A DNA stretch of 64,000 bases from Blasia pusilla (taxonomy: Eukaryota > Marchantiophyta > Marchantiopsida > Blasiales): contig CM114274.1 of the NCBI GenBank assembly GCA_050084515.1, forward strand, positions 42,036,001-42,100,000. Direction: 5' to 3'. The translations under genes were made by a program, and so were the position numbers. Shown piece by piece: positions 34,000 through 47,704 of the stretch (positions within the stretch are counted from its first letter, which is position 1; each line of letters begins with the position of its first letter). The notes beneath the pieces are model-generated. The model did not search any database, had not been told where the DNA came from, and saw nothing but the letters and a program-made list of their open reading frames with translations.

Positions 34000-36900
34000 G
34001 ACGACTTCTTTATCCGTCCTTCCGAATGCACCGGTGATATGGCGAACAATGATGCATGGTGAATCAGGTACATTTCAGAGTTATCCCATCAACTTTGATG
34101 AAAATGGAGCACCGGACAGCTCCATCGCCAAACTCCTCGCCCTCTTTCCCGTGAGTTGCGGTCTTCACCATTAGCATGACCCATTGCTCACCGTTATAAA
34201 AGCTCGTGCATCGCCTCAGCCTCTCCCTTTCATGCGATTTCGACGGCAGCTCAAACTAACTTGTAGCGTGGAAAATTCTCTGATGAGTGACCGGAAATAC
34301 TGAAATCTCCGCCATCGTACCCGCTACACATTACATCTAAAACGCATTTCGTGCTTTTTCTTTGGTACCGTTCAACGCCCCTGAATTGAAAGATATTTAG
34401 TTATCTCGCCAAAATCCACGCTGTTTGCATTTCCTGTCTGAGCTTTGAGAACTTATGATGGGGCGACCACTACGAACCTCGTCCTAACTCAAAACAACCC
34501 GCAGTGTTCTCCTCTAGAGCAATACCATTCGGGCAAGATTCTTGATTTTGGAAGAATCGCAGATGTGCACGTAACATCCGAGATGCCAGCTGACCCAGTC
34601 AATTTAGGGAAGCTATATGCCGTTCTCATGAGTAGAGCGATCGATCTTAACTCTGGAACTGAGATTTTATGTCATCACCAAGAGCTGCGTTCGCCTTCGC
34701 GGAGATCTCATCCCGTCGGTGCGTGGATGTGGAAACTGAAGTCTTTAAACGTCAAAAGAAAAACATTTCATCGCATACAGTAGTGGACACGTGCACGTGG
34801 ATCACGTTTGTGGCAATGAGACCCGTTTGTTTTCAGGGTTTCTTGAGAGGGTGACGGAAGAATACAAAGATCCGTACATCCTTGCACTAGGTTTAAGTGT
34901 TTTCTTGCTGGAAGGCCATGGAGAAGTAGGAGGCAGGGCATGAAGGACAATCTTGCCAATTTAGCATAATGGGAAATGTTGGAGTGAATTCAGTGGAGGG
35001 TGGGATATGACTATTCGAACTTGGTTGGAGAGGTTCATGACTGTGGAGAGATGTCCATTTTGTGACTTCGCTCACACAAAATAGAGTTGAAAGAAAGCTC
35101 ATAGTTACACGCATCTTCCCCATCTATTTACGTCTAGGTTCAAGGCAGATTAAAATTTGCATCTCCTCAAGGTTTATGCAAGAGAGAGAAAAGGTTGCTT
35201 CAAGGAGTAAAACATTGCATTTGACGATTAATTTCAGGTTGGCTTTAACTCCATTGAATGAGGAAAGGAAGTACGATATGAGAAAAAAGCTTTCAAAAAA
35301 CGTATATGGCCTATACATCTATTTTGGGAAAAAAATAAAGGGACTGATTGGGTCAAACTTGGATATGAAGAAATGAATTATTTAACACTATTATGCAGGC
35401 CATAACTTCAACTTTAAGGAATTTTCATTATTTTAGGAAAGTATCTACTTTTTTATTCTTTTGAAAAAGAAAAGTTAAATGAATAATGGAAGGATAATTG
35501 GTTATCTAAAGTTTCATGGTTTAGGGTTCACACTTAGATTGGAATTCCATCGTTTAAGGAAGGCTTGAAAAACTCTTCACAAAAAAAACCCTTTTTAAAT
35601 TTAAAAAGTGATGTGATACCTTGTGTATAATGTGAAATAAACCAGATGAGTCTTTGAGTGGTATTTAATGATTTCATGTAGACTAAGTTTATAATTATTA
35701 ATTGAGGAAAAGATTACTATGAAGGGAAAGTTTGCTATAAATAACTTTTCAAAAAACAAATATGAGAAGTCTAGGAAGAAAATAAGCTTACTATGAAATT
35801 ACAATTGCCACATCATGCTTTGATGTTTTTTATAATTTTATTAATGGAGAAAAGTAGTGATTCTATGAGCAAAAGTCTCTTTAGATAAGTAAAATATTTC
35901 TGTAAAGATAGATGAAGGGTAGACTTAAATATTTTAAAACTACAAGATGGAGAGTTTTTTGGCTACATGTGTTATTTAATGATTTGATATAATTTATAAT
36001 TGTTTAAGGGCAGAAGGGCTACTTTGAGAAAAAAGTGCTTTCTAAATAAGTGCAATCTTTCCAAGTAGAACTAGTAAGAAGTAGAAAGAAAATTATGTGT
36101 ATGCTTGGGTAAGTATGGCATTTAATGATGTGATGTAATTTCTAACTCTATAATAATCACGGGAAAGGCTTACTTTGTGAGGAAAGCCTTAAGGAATCTC
36201 TTTTCAAGGCATCAATACGATAAGTCTTTAGAGAAAGTAAGATTATTCTTTGCGTTGTGCCATTTAACGATAGAATGTAGATTATAACTATAATAATTCA
36301 GGGATAGTCTTAGAGAGTACAAAGAAAGTCTTATAAGAAAATAAGTTATTTCACAACACAAATATCAAAAAAAAAAAAACGATGAGGTGAGTCTTTGAGG
36401 AATATATGGAATCTCATCATGTGATGTAGTTCATAAATGTAATAATGGGAAAAGGTTTGTGTTATGACTAATGTCTCTAAGAATTCTTCAAAGTGATTCT
36501 TTAAAAAGATTTGGTGATCTAGCATCTTATCTATTCTTGAAAGAAAATACTAGGTGCATGTGGCATTTAATGATTTGCTGTAGTTTATAAATAGAGTAAT
36601 TGAGGAAAAGGATTACTATGCGACAAGTATATCTTATTAAAAGGAAATCCTTTCCACAAATAAACATGCAATGTTCTTTTATTTATCTAATGAGGAGCAT
36701 AAGCCTATTCTAGGAGGTGATTATTCCATGTATTTTAAAATCTATATTTATCTAGGAAAGGGATTGTTATGTGAAAGAAAGCTCATTTAAAAGAGGAGTT
36801 TCTTAAAATGCGTGGTGTGATTTTATCTATTTTGAAAAGAAAATAAGGTCATTCAATGAACTACACGTGAAATATGCTACTAATTTCATCAACATAACAT

Positions 36901-39900
36901 TTTACATTGGGTGGAAAAAAATTCTGTAAAAATCTCTTTTCAAAAAAATAAAAGAATTTGAAACAAATTATATTGGCTATTATGGGAAGAAAATGAGTCC
37001 AATAAATGCTATATAGGTGGACATCGATGATTTTGGGATCCAATTATTAAATATAGTCTACAATTATATCAAATAAGATATACTTGTAAACTAGATATCA
37101 AATAGGGAAATCTCTTGTAAAAGAAATGGGATTCATTTGAAAGGAAGATTGAAGGATGGTTATCACTAAATATTGGAGTTAGATAAAGCCAGTCATTGAG
37201 ATCCATGTGGCATTTGTTCACTTTGTGGAGGTTGTAATCATACTCACTCAAAACGAGATTACCATCAAGAATTAGCATGAACAAGAAGGTACATAGTATT
37301 CCATTGAGAGATAATTTCACCTAATTAACAATTCATCTTGTTTGAAGTTATTTCCTAAGTAAAGAGCTTTCATTTTTTCTTCACCTAAATGAATGGCTCC
37401 CAAGCATTATCATTTTAGTTTTTCTAAATGGTTGGTGTAAATTACTACCTCTTGAGGGGGTAACATCTAAGTAGAATAAAAGTGGATGGAGGGTTTATAA
37501 AAACATAACCTTATTGGAACAATGTTTGGAATACATCGGGATGACCTAGGGAGAGATTAGAGACCTAATAATCATCCAAACAAGAATAGAGAAAATTAAG
37601 AAATACCAATCAACCTTTAAATACTTATGGTTCCCTTGGAATATGGTATGTTATTCTTGGCGCTGGAACCTTTAACATCTAATTCTATGGGGTTTTGTTT
37701 TTTTATAAGAAAATGTTTTGAGTTTATGTTATGAGAAGAAAGTTTTAAGAGTTCTTAGTAGGAATTGGTGTAGTATACATTATATAGCCAACATATTCTA
37801 AATGGATAATATGCAAATGGAAATTAGAAAATTTCCAATTCTTCTAATGTAATCCAAGCTTTCCACTAGAACTGCAATTAGAGCCCATCTTGCTTCAAAT
37901 TCTTTTGACCATCATTTATCACTGCATATAAATTATTCAAGCATAATAATTATAATTTAATATCATTAAAATTTATAATCTTTTTTTTATAATAATTAAA
38001 AATTAAACGAGATTTAAAATATACATAAGAGGAAAACATAATTTTTTATATTTTCATAATTTAAGAGAAAATATTAATGATGGGGAGGTGTGGGAAACGG
38101 GATTCCCAGCCCCTCCCAATGATAGCACGTCTAGGTTGGTGTTATATTTATGTGGTGAAGGATACCACATGCTATTAACATTCCAAGGGGAAATATGTTA
38201 TCTATATATCTTAGAAAATTAATGGGAAGAGCCCCTTTAAATGAGTAATACTAGGCCATTACTATTAATGGTAGGTGGTTTGGGGTCAATAAACTCATTG
38301 ACATAGGGAATTAGGGAATTTCCATTGGCCATGAACCACATGGGGTTTGCCTTCATTTCATTCATATAATGTCCTTATCTGATTTATGTAAGGTTATTTT
38401 ACGGAAATAAGATTTTAAGGCACTTGGCATTCCTTTAATATATTGGGAAAATAATTTCTTACTATTTTTTGAATTTTATGTTAATTTTGTGGATATGAAA
38501 ACCACTCTTTCCTCCATTGATTATCAGTTCCGGGCGAACGAAAAAACTTGTGGTGTAGCTTGGGCTGACCCGTTTGCCTACTCCCTATAGGGGATTCGGG
38601 TTGCACAAATCTCTACAATTGCCTTCTACTCTTCACTTCTAGTTTGCGCTCCTAGGTTCTACATGTGTTATAGCTCCTAGGCATCCGCACTCAATTGAAA
38701 CGGACAGAAAACTGCGGCTTTTACTCCTCTTCTTTGAGGTGAACACCCTACAAGATGTGGGTCTACTCACTTTAGGGGATTGGACTATGAGAGGCATGCC
38801 CTCATAGTCAAGTTTGAGCATCTATGTCGGTGACCTCACACTTGTCATCCCGGCATCGGAGAGAGATTGAGTCTATTTCCAAAGGAGGGTGAGATTGAGG
38901 GCTCATGCACTCCGTATTCGAATATGGATGCACTTAAACATCCGCACTCCTTGTAGGAAAGATGTTCCCGGGAAGAGCTAGGCATGGGATTCTTGACAGT
39001 TGCACTTAAACAGCCGATGGATGATGGATGTTCTGTAGGTCCACCGTAATATGAAGCCCTGCCACGCGGACAGCGATGTGGATTCAACTCTCCATCTCGG
39101 GCTCCTAGCAAGAGTGGCGAATTCCATTTGATGCCGGGAGCTACTTCCGAGACTGTGCGCGCTCCGAAGCGGCGAGGCCCGCGGCCACCCTTATAATTGA
39201 TGCCGATGCTGCCTGATCTCCGGGTCTGCTTATGGGTAGGGTTCATGTACTTCCCCCCGAGAATATCTGGGGTTTACCAGGTCTTACCCGATCTCCGATT
39301 TTGCCCTTGCAGATCACTAATTTTAAAAGAGGCTGAAATGCGGGAAACGTCTAAAAGAACGGAGAATCTAGATACCCGGACACACATTCACCATCGGCTC
39401 TGCCGCACGGATAGAGGAGCTTCTGCGAGTGGTCAAGTTGCATTTGAGGGGTTCTTCTTGCACTATTCTACTGGACGCACACCCCATTTACACTTTGAGA
39501 TTCCCCCGCTACCACCTCAAGGCTTCCGAGTCACTGGGAATCTCTTCTTGCTCTGCGATAGTGATACGCTGTACGTTTGTAAACAGTGCAGGATTCTGAT
39601 CTCACGCCTGCACTGTTTTCAATCTGAACATCAGATCCATACCATCATCCCTAAGAACGCGCGGCATTGATCGTGAAGAACGTCAGTCCCGTATTGGTAG
39701 GAATGCGTGTACGAACAGACGATAGGATGAAAAGTGCGCGCGCGTGGGAATGGAGAACGACATCCATTGGGTATCACGAGTGATCGTGACGTGAGTGGGG
39801 GAAATCAGCGTCAGTGTCAGCTAGAGAAGACCTATGCACGGCCCCCATCGTTGACCATTCTAGGAACCTGCCAATATCTAGGTCCCAGCGCCAAGAATAT

Positions 39901-41300
39901 GACGTTCAGAGCACTAGAAAGGAGCATCGGACGCCATATTCAATAAGTGACGAACATACGGCTGACGAGGATGTGATGGAAAACAACATCCGCGCTTGTC
40001 AGTGTAGCTTGCGTAAAACTCTCGATCTTCGGAAGGAATCTTGAGAAGTTTCGAATTCCAACCCTTCGATTTGCTGAAATTCGTGAAGACCGTCAGAAAG
40101 CAGGATAGATTGGAAACATCACCGACAAAAGACAATGAACATGCGCATGCCTGAAACGTGTGTAGCGATGAACTATGGCAGATTTCTAACTTACCAGGAG
40201 ACTGGGAGCTTAGGGTTTAGGGAGCTTCACCCGCAGTGCAGTGCACGTGACCGGAAGTAGGATGGCTCTCGCTTTTGAGCTCTTCACTCCCATCATCAGC
40301 GGTGGGGACTAGACTCTACCCTTGGCATGGAATGGTGCTAGGATGAAAGTCTGTGTGTCGACGACTGCCACCATGCGGATCGATTTCTTTGGATGAGCCG
40401 CTCCAAGTACAGAATTTAAGTCTTCCAGGTCGAAAGTACGATGCATTTCTGATCATGACATACTTTGGTAAACGAGCCGTTATCAGAGCGGATCGGTATG
40501 GATTGTACCCAGATCATGGATCGGCGGAGAGCTCAGTCTTCGAGTTAATCCCTTCAGACTGAACACACATATGCTTAATTTAATTTGGTGACTCACATCT
40601 GGCGATGTGTGTACATCCCCTGACAGATTTGTAAGTCGGAGAAAAAGCCGTGATGTGGATGCTCCGTTCTCCTCATCTCACAAGATTGGAAATGTTTCTG
40701 GTGTCATAAATCGTGCGCAGACGTTATAATTCGATAGAGGGTGATAAGCGTCCCCCATCGGATAGAAAAGCCATCACTCCTTAACGATGTTGGAAGAATC
40801 GGTCGGAGTTTACACTAACTCGTTGCGTTGCAATCGCGTAGCATGGCGATACTCACGACGAGCCTCGCTCGTGGAGCCGATGTAAGAGGCGCTGTCTTGT
40901 CGGACTTCCAAAGTTCGATCCAGTGCCTTAAACGCTCCGCAATGCATACAACCGTGCAATTCACCAGCGATGGCAACCACTGCGTTCTGGCCAACAAACG
41001 TGAGCTCTGGATGCCGAGACTCGTCGCAAGCTACACACCCCGATATTCTTCACGATGAAAACGCGAATCGCTGGAGTTTATTAAGCAAATCAATCCAAAA
41101 CCTTGACCAAACAGGGTGCCGCTCAGATCCGGGAAGGATCGGCGCTTAAACCACATGACCCACTCATCCGATTTCCTTAGTTATTCGCTTTACGCCCGTC
41201 TAAATGCTCATCGGGTTCAGCTAGGTACAGAGATATGTCGACAATATGGGCCTGTATATTCGCAGGTCACGCGATCTTTACCACCCGTGGTATGATCATG
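34000..41300. other. Mirror of the left-arm inter-gene region
   Basis: It holds the mirrored unassigned open frames (33,992-34,854), the AT-rich degenerate array (about 35,560-37,260), the Gly-Cys-Leu repeat stretch (38,639-39,246) and the mirrored unassigned frames at 40,353-41,058. Small indels distinguish it from the left arm; for example, about 20 extra bases occur near 37,925-37,945. Confidence 0.6.
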
Positions 41301-41311
41301 AACTCCACTAA

Positions 41312-43509
41312 CTAAGGGCAGAAAGTAACCTCGTAGTTCGTGCCTGGGCCGGTGGGGCAGGAGAAGAGCGACGTGGGGTCATCGTAATTATAGCTATATG
41401 ACGTCGGACACGCGCTCTTGAACTGCTCAGTTCCGGGAGTGGGCCCCAGCGCTGCTGCTCCGTCGGTATTGATGCACGACTGTGCTCCGCTCGCATATGT
41501 CTGAAGAACATTGTTCGGCTGACACAACGCACTGCACAGGATCATTTCCCACACGCACATTCAGGGGATCCCCTCTGGATCCGGCACATCTTTTCCAGGC
41601 GTTACGATTGGAACGAACTTAAATGGAAACTTGAACATTCGACTTTGACTTGGACTTGGAATAGGGAGTGCAAGGAGTTTATCAGGTTTTGTGAATGGCT
41701 ATTTCATATCGCATACAAGTGTAAGAACTACAAAGACTGAGAGCAGAAATAGGCAAGGACTGAACTCATTTTTCAGACCTTCGAAGTGGGAGTTGGGTTT
41801 AGTTGCTTTCACTTTAAAATCAACCATTGCTTTAGAACCCTAGATCAAATGTTTTAGCATTTGATCTAGGGTTCTAAAGCAATGTTTATTTTAAAGTAAA
41901 AGCAGAAACAGACAACTAAGGTGGAGGTAGGGCACTAGACTACCTAGGAGATGACTCCAACATCTCTGGTTATCACTCTAGTCGAATTCCAACTCGAATT
42001 TGCAGGAATTCGTTTATTGCAGATACGAGGCGTATTTGGGAATAAAGATTCTTATCTGCAACAAGTTATGCTATAAGTTTAGTGGCTCTAAAACATACTT
42101 CGAAAAAGCATGGATATAATTAAACGTGGACCTAAATGCAGGAGACAAGGTCAGCGATGCCCGAGGTCCTGTGACCTGAATAGCCTTGAGGTATACGTAA
42201 CGAATATCTGCGCTAGGGCTTCCAAAGCGCGTTGAAGATGTGGGGATGTCCATTGATGGGGTTCCGCTTTAGGGAAGAAGTTCAGAGAGGGTTCTCAACG
42301 AGAATGGACTGGTAAAGAGCAACTGAGACTGAATTGGATCAGGAAGAGAATTGGGGTTGATGGGAGGATGAATCCAGGAACAGGAGAATTTTTTGTATGA
42401 ATGATGCGGGAGGCGAGGGCTAGTGAATCGATCGACGAACCTGAGGTTGTTGATGACGCAACTCGGAGAACCGCATGTGAAGTTACTCGGTGTCGTCCCC
42501 CCAGTAGTCGTAATTTGCAAGCCGATAGTGTAAGCGTCCTTCAGCAACACGATAAGGCATCAATTCATGCAACGATCTCCAGCATTACTGCTGGAATAGT
42601 AATTCCGGTGGTCAACTTCATCTAAAAGAGCAGGCAATTCTAACTTTCGTACCGAGATTGAAAACGGATCCACTCGGTTATCCGTGCGTGGAAATCGAAA
42701 CCAACGAGAGACATGTGGACAACTCAATTCCCAAGTAGTGCTAGCGAGCGAAGAAAACGCATCTACTTCCTGCTAGCGCGAACTAATCGACGTGCTTTGA
42801 TCGTCCTCTACGCAAATTCGAGTCATAGAATGGGGAATGCAGGAAGTGCGCGAGAAACGCACCACATTGCTCAAGTCGTAGTAATCCAGCCCATCTCCGC
42901 CTCCAATGGTGAACTCGGCCAAGTTCGCCCATATCCTGTCTGTCGCCGCATACGGATTGCTCTCCACTGCGCACATCCCCGTCACAGACGCGTAGATAGC
43001 ACCTGCTTGCCAAACGCAAGCAGGGGCGAAGTCCAGCACCTGAGTGCCTCCGGCGGCCAGGTCATATTGGATGATAGGATCGGGTCCGCGCTGGGAGCAT
43101 GCTGTGACCGGGAAACTGCAGTTGTTTAGGATGGTAATCGCGCAACCTGCACGCAATGTAACCACTGATCCTTAATATCGGAAAGCCACCATAACCTACA
43201 GTATACATCGATCTCCTATCTGCAATTAGGAGACTGAAGCACGTTCACGCGGCGGAGGCGAAGACAAAAGAAAGCACCTGAGAACGACGAGAAGCGCAGG
43301 GGTTCAATGCATTTCTAGTTAGTCTAGAAATTTGGAAATGTCAACGATCGAGGAGTGGGGAGAATCGATCGATCGGCATGGGGACCAACATCATCAGCAA
43401 GCTGAAAGCGGAGCTGCCAGATCTGACCGTGGACGGCATCAGCTGCTGCGACCAGGACCCACACAAAGAATACGCGTACGAGCTTCACAGCGGTTGAAGT
43501 GGAGTCCAT
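41312..43509 (-). CDS. Thaumatin-like protein A' (right arm)
   Basis: Exons on the minus strand: 43509-43428, 43146-42863, 42538-42441 and 41531-41312. They encode 227 residues identical in translation to gene A. It keeps the signal peptide, GCAITILNNC, LAEFTIGGGDGLDYYD and YEVTFCP. Intron 3 carries the mirrored 27-bp hairpin at about 41,780-41,920. The TATA box is at 43,699-43,705. It converges on B', so each arm holds an A-B convergent pair. Confidence 0.93.
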
Positions 43510-46500
43510 CTGTGCAGAGTGATCGACCGATCGACCGAGGTCTTGTCTTCTATAGTGATGTCGTCTTGATGAGCAGGAATCTATTCCTTCGAGATGGGCC
43601 AAAGGAATTCTATCGAGAAGACGGTCGATAAATTTTCGAAATGCCGGTGAAACCGGTCGGATCGATCAGACTGAACGAGGACTGACGCGATGGGACTGAT
43701 TTATAGTTCGACACGGGCTCCCACATTCCGCGAAAATCCTGGAACAAATTCAATTTTTAAGGGAAAATGTTTACAATGAAAAGAAAAGAAAACGCTTTTA
43801 GTTACGCGCTCGCGTTAGCTTCGCCTGCGAAGCAAGAAAAAGAGACAATCCGCTTGTCCCGGAGCCTTTGTCCACGACCGAGATAGATAATACCTCTTTT
43901 ATATTTGTGGAATTGAACTTGAAGCTGTCGTTGTGTACTAGAAGCTCCGGTTTCCTCTTTTGCGATTTCTCCCCTCCTCTGGCGCTAACCTCTATTCCCA
44001 CTTTTGTTTCGTTTCTCATTTTGGCGCTCACTATTTCCTCATGTGCAGTGCTTTTTATTCCCTCTTCTTTCTCGCTGAGCCAGCAGGCTGTGAGCTGTTC
44101 TGGACTGTTTGATTGTGGGTGGGTTCTACTAAGCAGCAGTTACGAGCTCGGGTGCGCCGTGTTTCAAGAAATCCTCCACCGGTTGAGCCGGGCGTTGATT
44201 CGACTCCATCACATCCTTTCGCGGAACGCGCTGGAGAAACGGAGAAGATGTGTATAGTACCTTATCCGGAGCTGGAATCTGTGAAGTGACTACGGAGCAG
44301 TTCGGTGTACCGAGTCCGCTAGCCGCACTGCATCGCATCCGCGAGCGGCATATTCGGTAATTTGGGAGTTCTCTATTCTCCTGGGATCAGAACAGCATTT
44401 CAGAGGTTTCTCCGTATGAGGAGAACGAATTCCGGTCTCCAAATACCGAACTACACAGTTTCTTTCCGCACAGTTTCGTAGATTTGAAAAGCTTTTCGCT
44501 TCAAGTCGTAATTGCGCTCCATATCTCCAGCCTCTCCATTCACGTTTTCTTCTTTCTCGCTCATCGACTACTCTTTTCCTCGCCTCTTGTCGTTGTTCGT
44601 AAACGAAGTCACTCAGATTCTTAAGCATGTACGAAGTCCGCCTCCATTCCAAAAGGCGCCTTTGGCGAACACATCAGTGCAATACGAACATGATCACAGT
44701 TTTTAAAAACTGGATTTCGATGTACAAGTTCCTGACTCGGAAGCTCGGACCGATCTTGCAAGCGAACCTACTAGGAGACGAGTTCTTCATGAGTTAACCT
44801 GCTCGACAGCCACACCTGCACTTACGGCATAAGACTCCTTGTCAAAGCCAAAGTATATCCAAAGAACGCGTGGCGAGTTCGGTGGGTGGGTAAGTAGGTA
44901 GGTATGTAGGTAGGGACACCTGCACTCAAAAACGTATACCAAATTTCACAAGCGACAGTGGTAAGACGAGTTCTTGGCGAGGCAGCCAGATAAGCTCTCT
45001 CTCGCTGGTTTTTCTAGAGTGTAAGAGGGGCCTCCGAAATGAGAGAATAATCCTAAAGAAGAATTATTATGTGCTTTAAGAATTTCCTGTTCCGTATGGA
45101 CAAGAAATCCATTACTAGCACTCATCATTATTGGAGACTGCCCTTATAAGTGCCATCCCTCACCTGCGAGGTTAGTTGACACGTATGGCTAACTTCTTTT
45201 TTTATAGCTGAAAGAGTGGATGAAACGTGTCCGAGCCTTCTTTCACCCGTGCGAACCAGTGCTCGGCAAGGATTTTTAAGCATACCGGTAGCTTTCCGAG
45301 AGAACTCTCAAGGTAGTCGGCAAAGTTTCCATTCTAGCCGGTTTTTTTTTAATTTAACAAAGAAAACTCACTTTTCTCGTCGGGAAGTTTCCAAAACTGT
45401 CAGATTTGAACCGGTAATCGCGCGTTCTCAACCAGCTGCTTTAACAAAAAATGCCGGTTCTTGCCGAGGGCACCAGCTAGTTAGACTTAAGATACGTCGC
45501 GTTAGACTACTAGGTGCCCAGTACGTGGCACCGGCAACGTATTGGGCCTCATACAATGTCCGGGAGAACCGGGGTTACGTGTTGAGCTAACCCCGGTTTT
45601 GAATTCCCAAAAACCGACGAGACTTAAGGTGTTCTTTTGTATTCGTATCGAGAAACCGGGAAAGTATCGGTTCTCGCGAAAAAACTAGCCGGACCCTGAT
45701 CTCATATTCAGTGAAGAGAATATAAGGAGATGGAGGAAGGACGTTAGATCTGTTTGATGAGAAAACTTCGTGGACAACAAATGCTGGGAAAGTGGTCGGC
45801 GTCGTCGTTACCACCTAACAAGGACGACGACGACGGACTTGATAGGTGGTAACAACTCCGCATGGTCCGTAGCTCCAAGCTGCCGGCAAGTGATGCGGCA
45901 AGTTGAGCCCATTTGTCGGCGGACCTCGGACCTGTTCTCGGCCACCGCAGAGTCTGGTGGTGCTGGTGATGGAGATCGGAATCGTAAGCTGCTGCTTTAG
46001 ATGTCCTCCGCGCAGAGGCAGCCGCAGTCACCGCCAACTGCTGGATTGGGCATGTGTATTTACTTTTTTGACCAGCCGATACGACAAAGTGGAATGAGTT
46101 TAGCAAAGTTCGAAAGGGAGGAAAGAATTGCGAAATGGTGAACGGTTGTGGCTTCTTGTCGTCTAGGATATGGGGATGTTCACCCTCGTTAAAGTAAATA
46201 TATTCACTTTACTATTTATCCAAAATAAGACCAAGAAAGGAATAAAAAATGAATAATGGAATGCAAAAACAAAATGCAAAATAGTTGGCAACTAGCCAAC
46301 GATTCAAAGAACTACATAATTGATAGCCTTAAACAAATATGATAAGAACACGAGTGGTTGGTCGGACGATGAGGCGGGCAATCCTCCACCACCATGCCAA
46401 GCCTTGGCACGACGTATCAATGCCAAGGCTTATGAACCTTGTAAGGCCATTGAGATGCATTGCCAAAAATAAACAGGTAAATACATAGAGAGAAGGACTA

Positions 46501-46549
46501 CCGGAAGAGGCAAGGTGATGATTTTCAAGGGAATGGTGAATATATATTT

Positions 46550-47269
46550 TCAAGAAAATATCAAAAGACACATGTAAATGATCGCCACTACAACACGAAT
46601 AAATCTATCAATTGCATTTCTCACAGCATAACATAACTCCTTGATTTTTGTTCCACCTTCGGCCGCCAAACCTTTGGTATGTGCGGCTCGACACACTAAG
46701 TCAGACCGTGTTGGATCAGTCACTATCACATCACCTAGTATCCGGAATCCACCTCCAAACATAACAAGATCCACTCTCCGACAAGAGGTTGCTTGTGTGG
46801 TTGAAAGTAGGACATGGATTTGCTCTTGCCCAACGGTGTATACTCCAATACGAGCCATCGATGCTACCGTCTCTCTAATGACATCATGTGTGGCCGTTTG
46901 TTTTCCACCATGTGCACATCGGAGAATATGGATATCCTTGGCATCAATGAGATCCCTGCATACACAATTTGGCACGCCTAACATAGAGGGATGGGGAAGT
47001 CCAAGGCGTAAACACAAAGTTGTTGAGAAAATACTTCGAGGAAGACGAAATGGAAAAAGAAAAGGATTATACCACGCCCCCGCTTTAGTACCCGCATATG
47101 AATATACACAAGCTTTATGAGCGTTAGAGGATGCCTTAGAGAGAATGTTGGAAAAAATTATTTGATACAGATTCTCGAAGATATGCTTTTGAAGTCGATC
47201 AAACCCTTTTGTAATCAATTGACTGAAAGGGGGGAGGAATTTCGTGTGTAGCAAGAGGAATAAGAGCAA
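46550..47269 (-). pseudogene. LINE C-terminal domain with CCHC and restriction-like endonuclease features
   Basis: The longest uninterrupted part of the LINE (239 codons). It shows CVCRDLIDAKDIHILRC followed by an HGG..THD segment, a zinc-knuckle-like arrangement. Next comes a stretch with RRVDLVMFGGGFRILGDV and VTDPTRSDLV. The D...(11-15)...D-x-x-x-x-D pattern resembles the PD-(D/E)xK nuclease found after the reverse transcriptase in R2/NeSL/Dualen-type elements. The family placement is inference. The first 170 or so codons are a fusion of connector sequence. Confidence 0.55.
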
Positions 47270-47704
47270 GTGCCAATCTCAGTTGTTGTTGAAATAACAA
47301 GTCCCCCTCCTCTACATGGACGATATGATCCATCTAGATAGATGTATCTCCTTGGAGAAACCTTGAAGTCATAATCGGTGCTATCAACACCCAACTCCCC
47401 AAAAAGATTGCGGGAGAAAATGAGACTATGGAGGAAAGTCCCAGCCCTCCAAAAGAAATAGGCAAGATAGCTTGTGGTGAAGCCAAGATACCATCCTCTC
47501 TCTCAAATGTACTCGGGCCAAGAAGTTGATCAAAAGTTTCTAAGGTAGAAGCGTCAAAAGAGGCCAATCGTTGTAAGAACCTTGAAGTGGGAGAACAAGT
47601 GCGAAGAAGATAGGAAGGACCTTGTAGAAAATATCGGGAGAGAATCCCATAAGCCACTTGGAGATCCCCTAGATGAGATAACAAATAAAGCCATTTCACG
47701 TCTT

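Larger units (their letters stand above)
27522..46940 (-). repeat. Right arm of giant inverted repeat
   Basis: Reverse complement of 7,382-26,025. It contains gypsy copy 2, genes B' and A', the AT-rich array and the LINE 3' end in mirrored order. Features not listed separately here correspond to those described in the left arm. Confidence 0.95.

Noticed and set aside
7382-46940. Palindrome as a pure assembly or fold-back read artefact
   Set aside because: Not excluded, but judged less likely. The arms carry independent deletions (613 bp left, 14 bp right, 21 bp in the left LINE), the outer LINE parts are clearly diverged, and the spacer is asymmetric.
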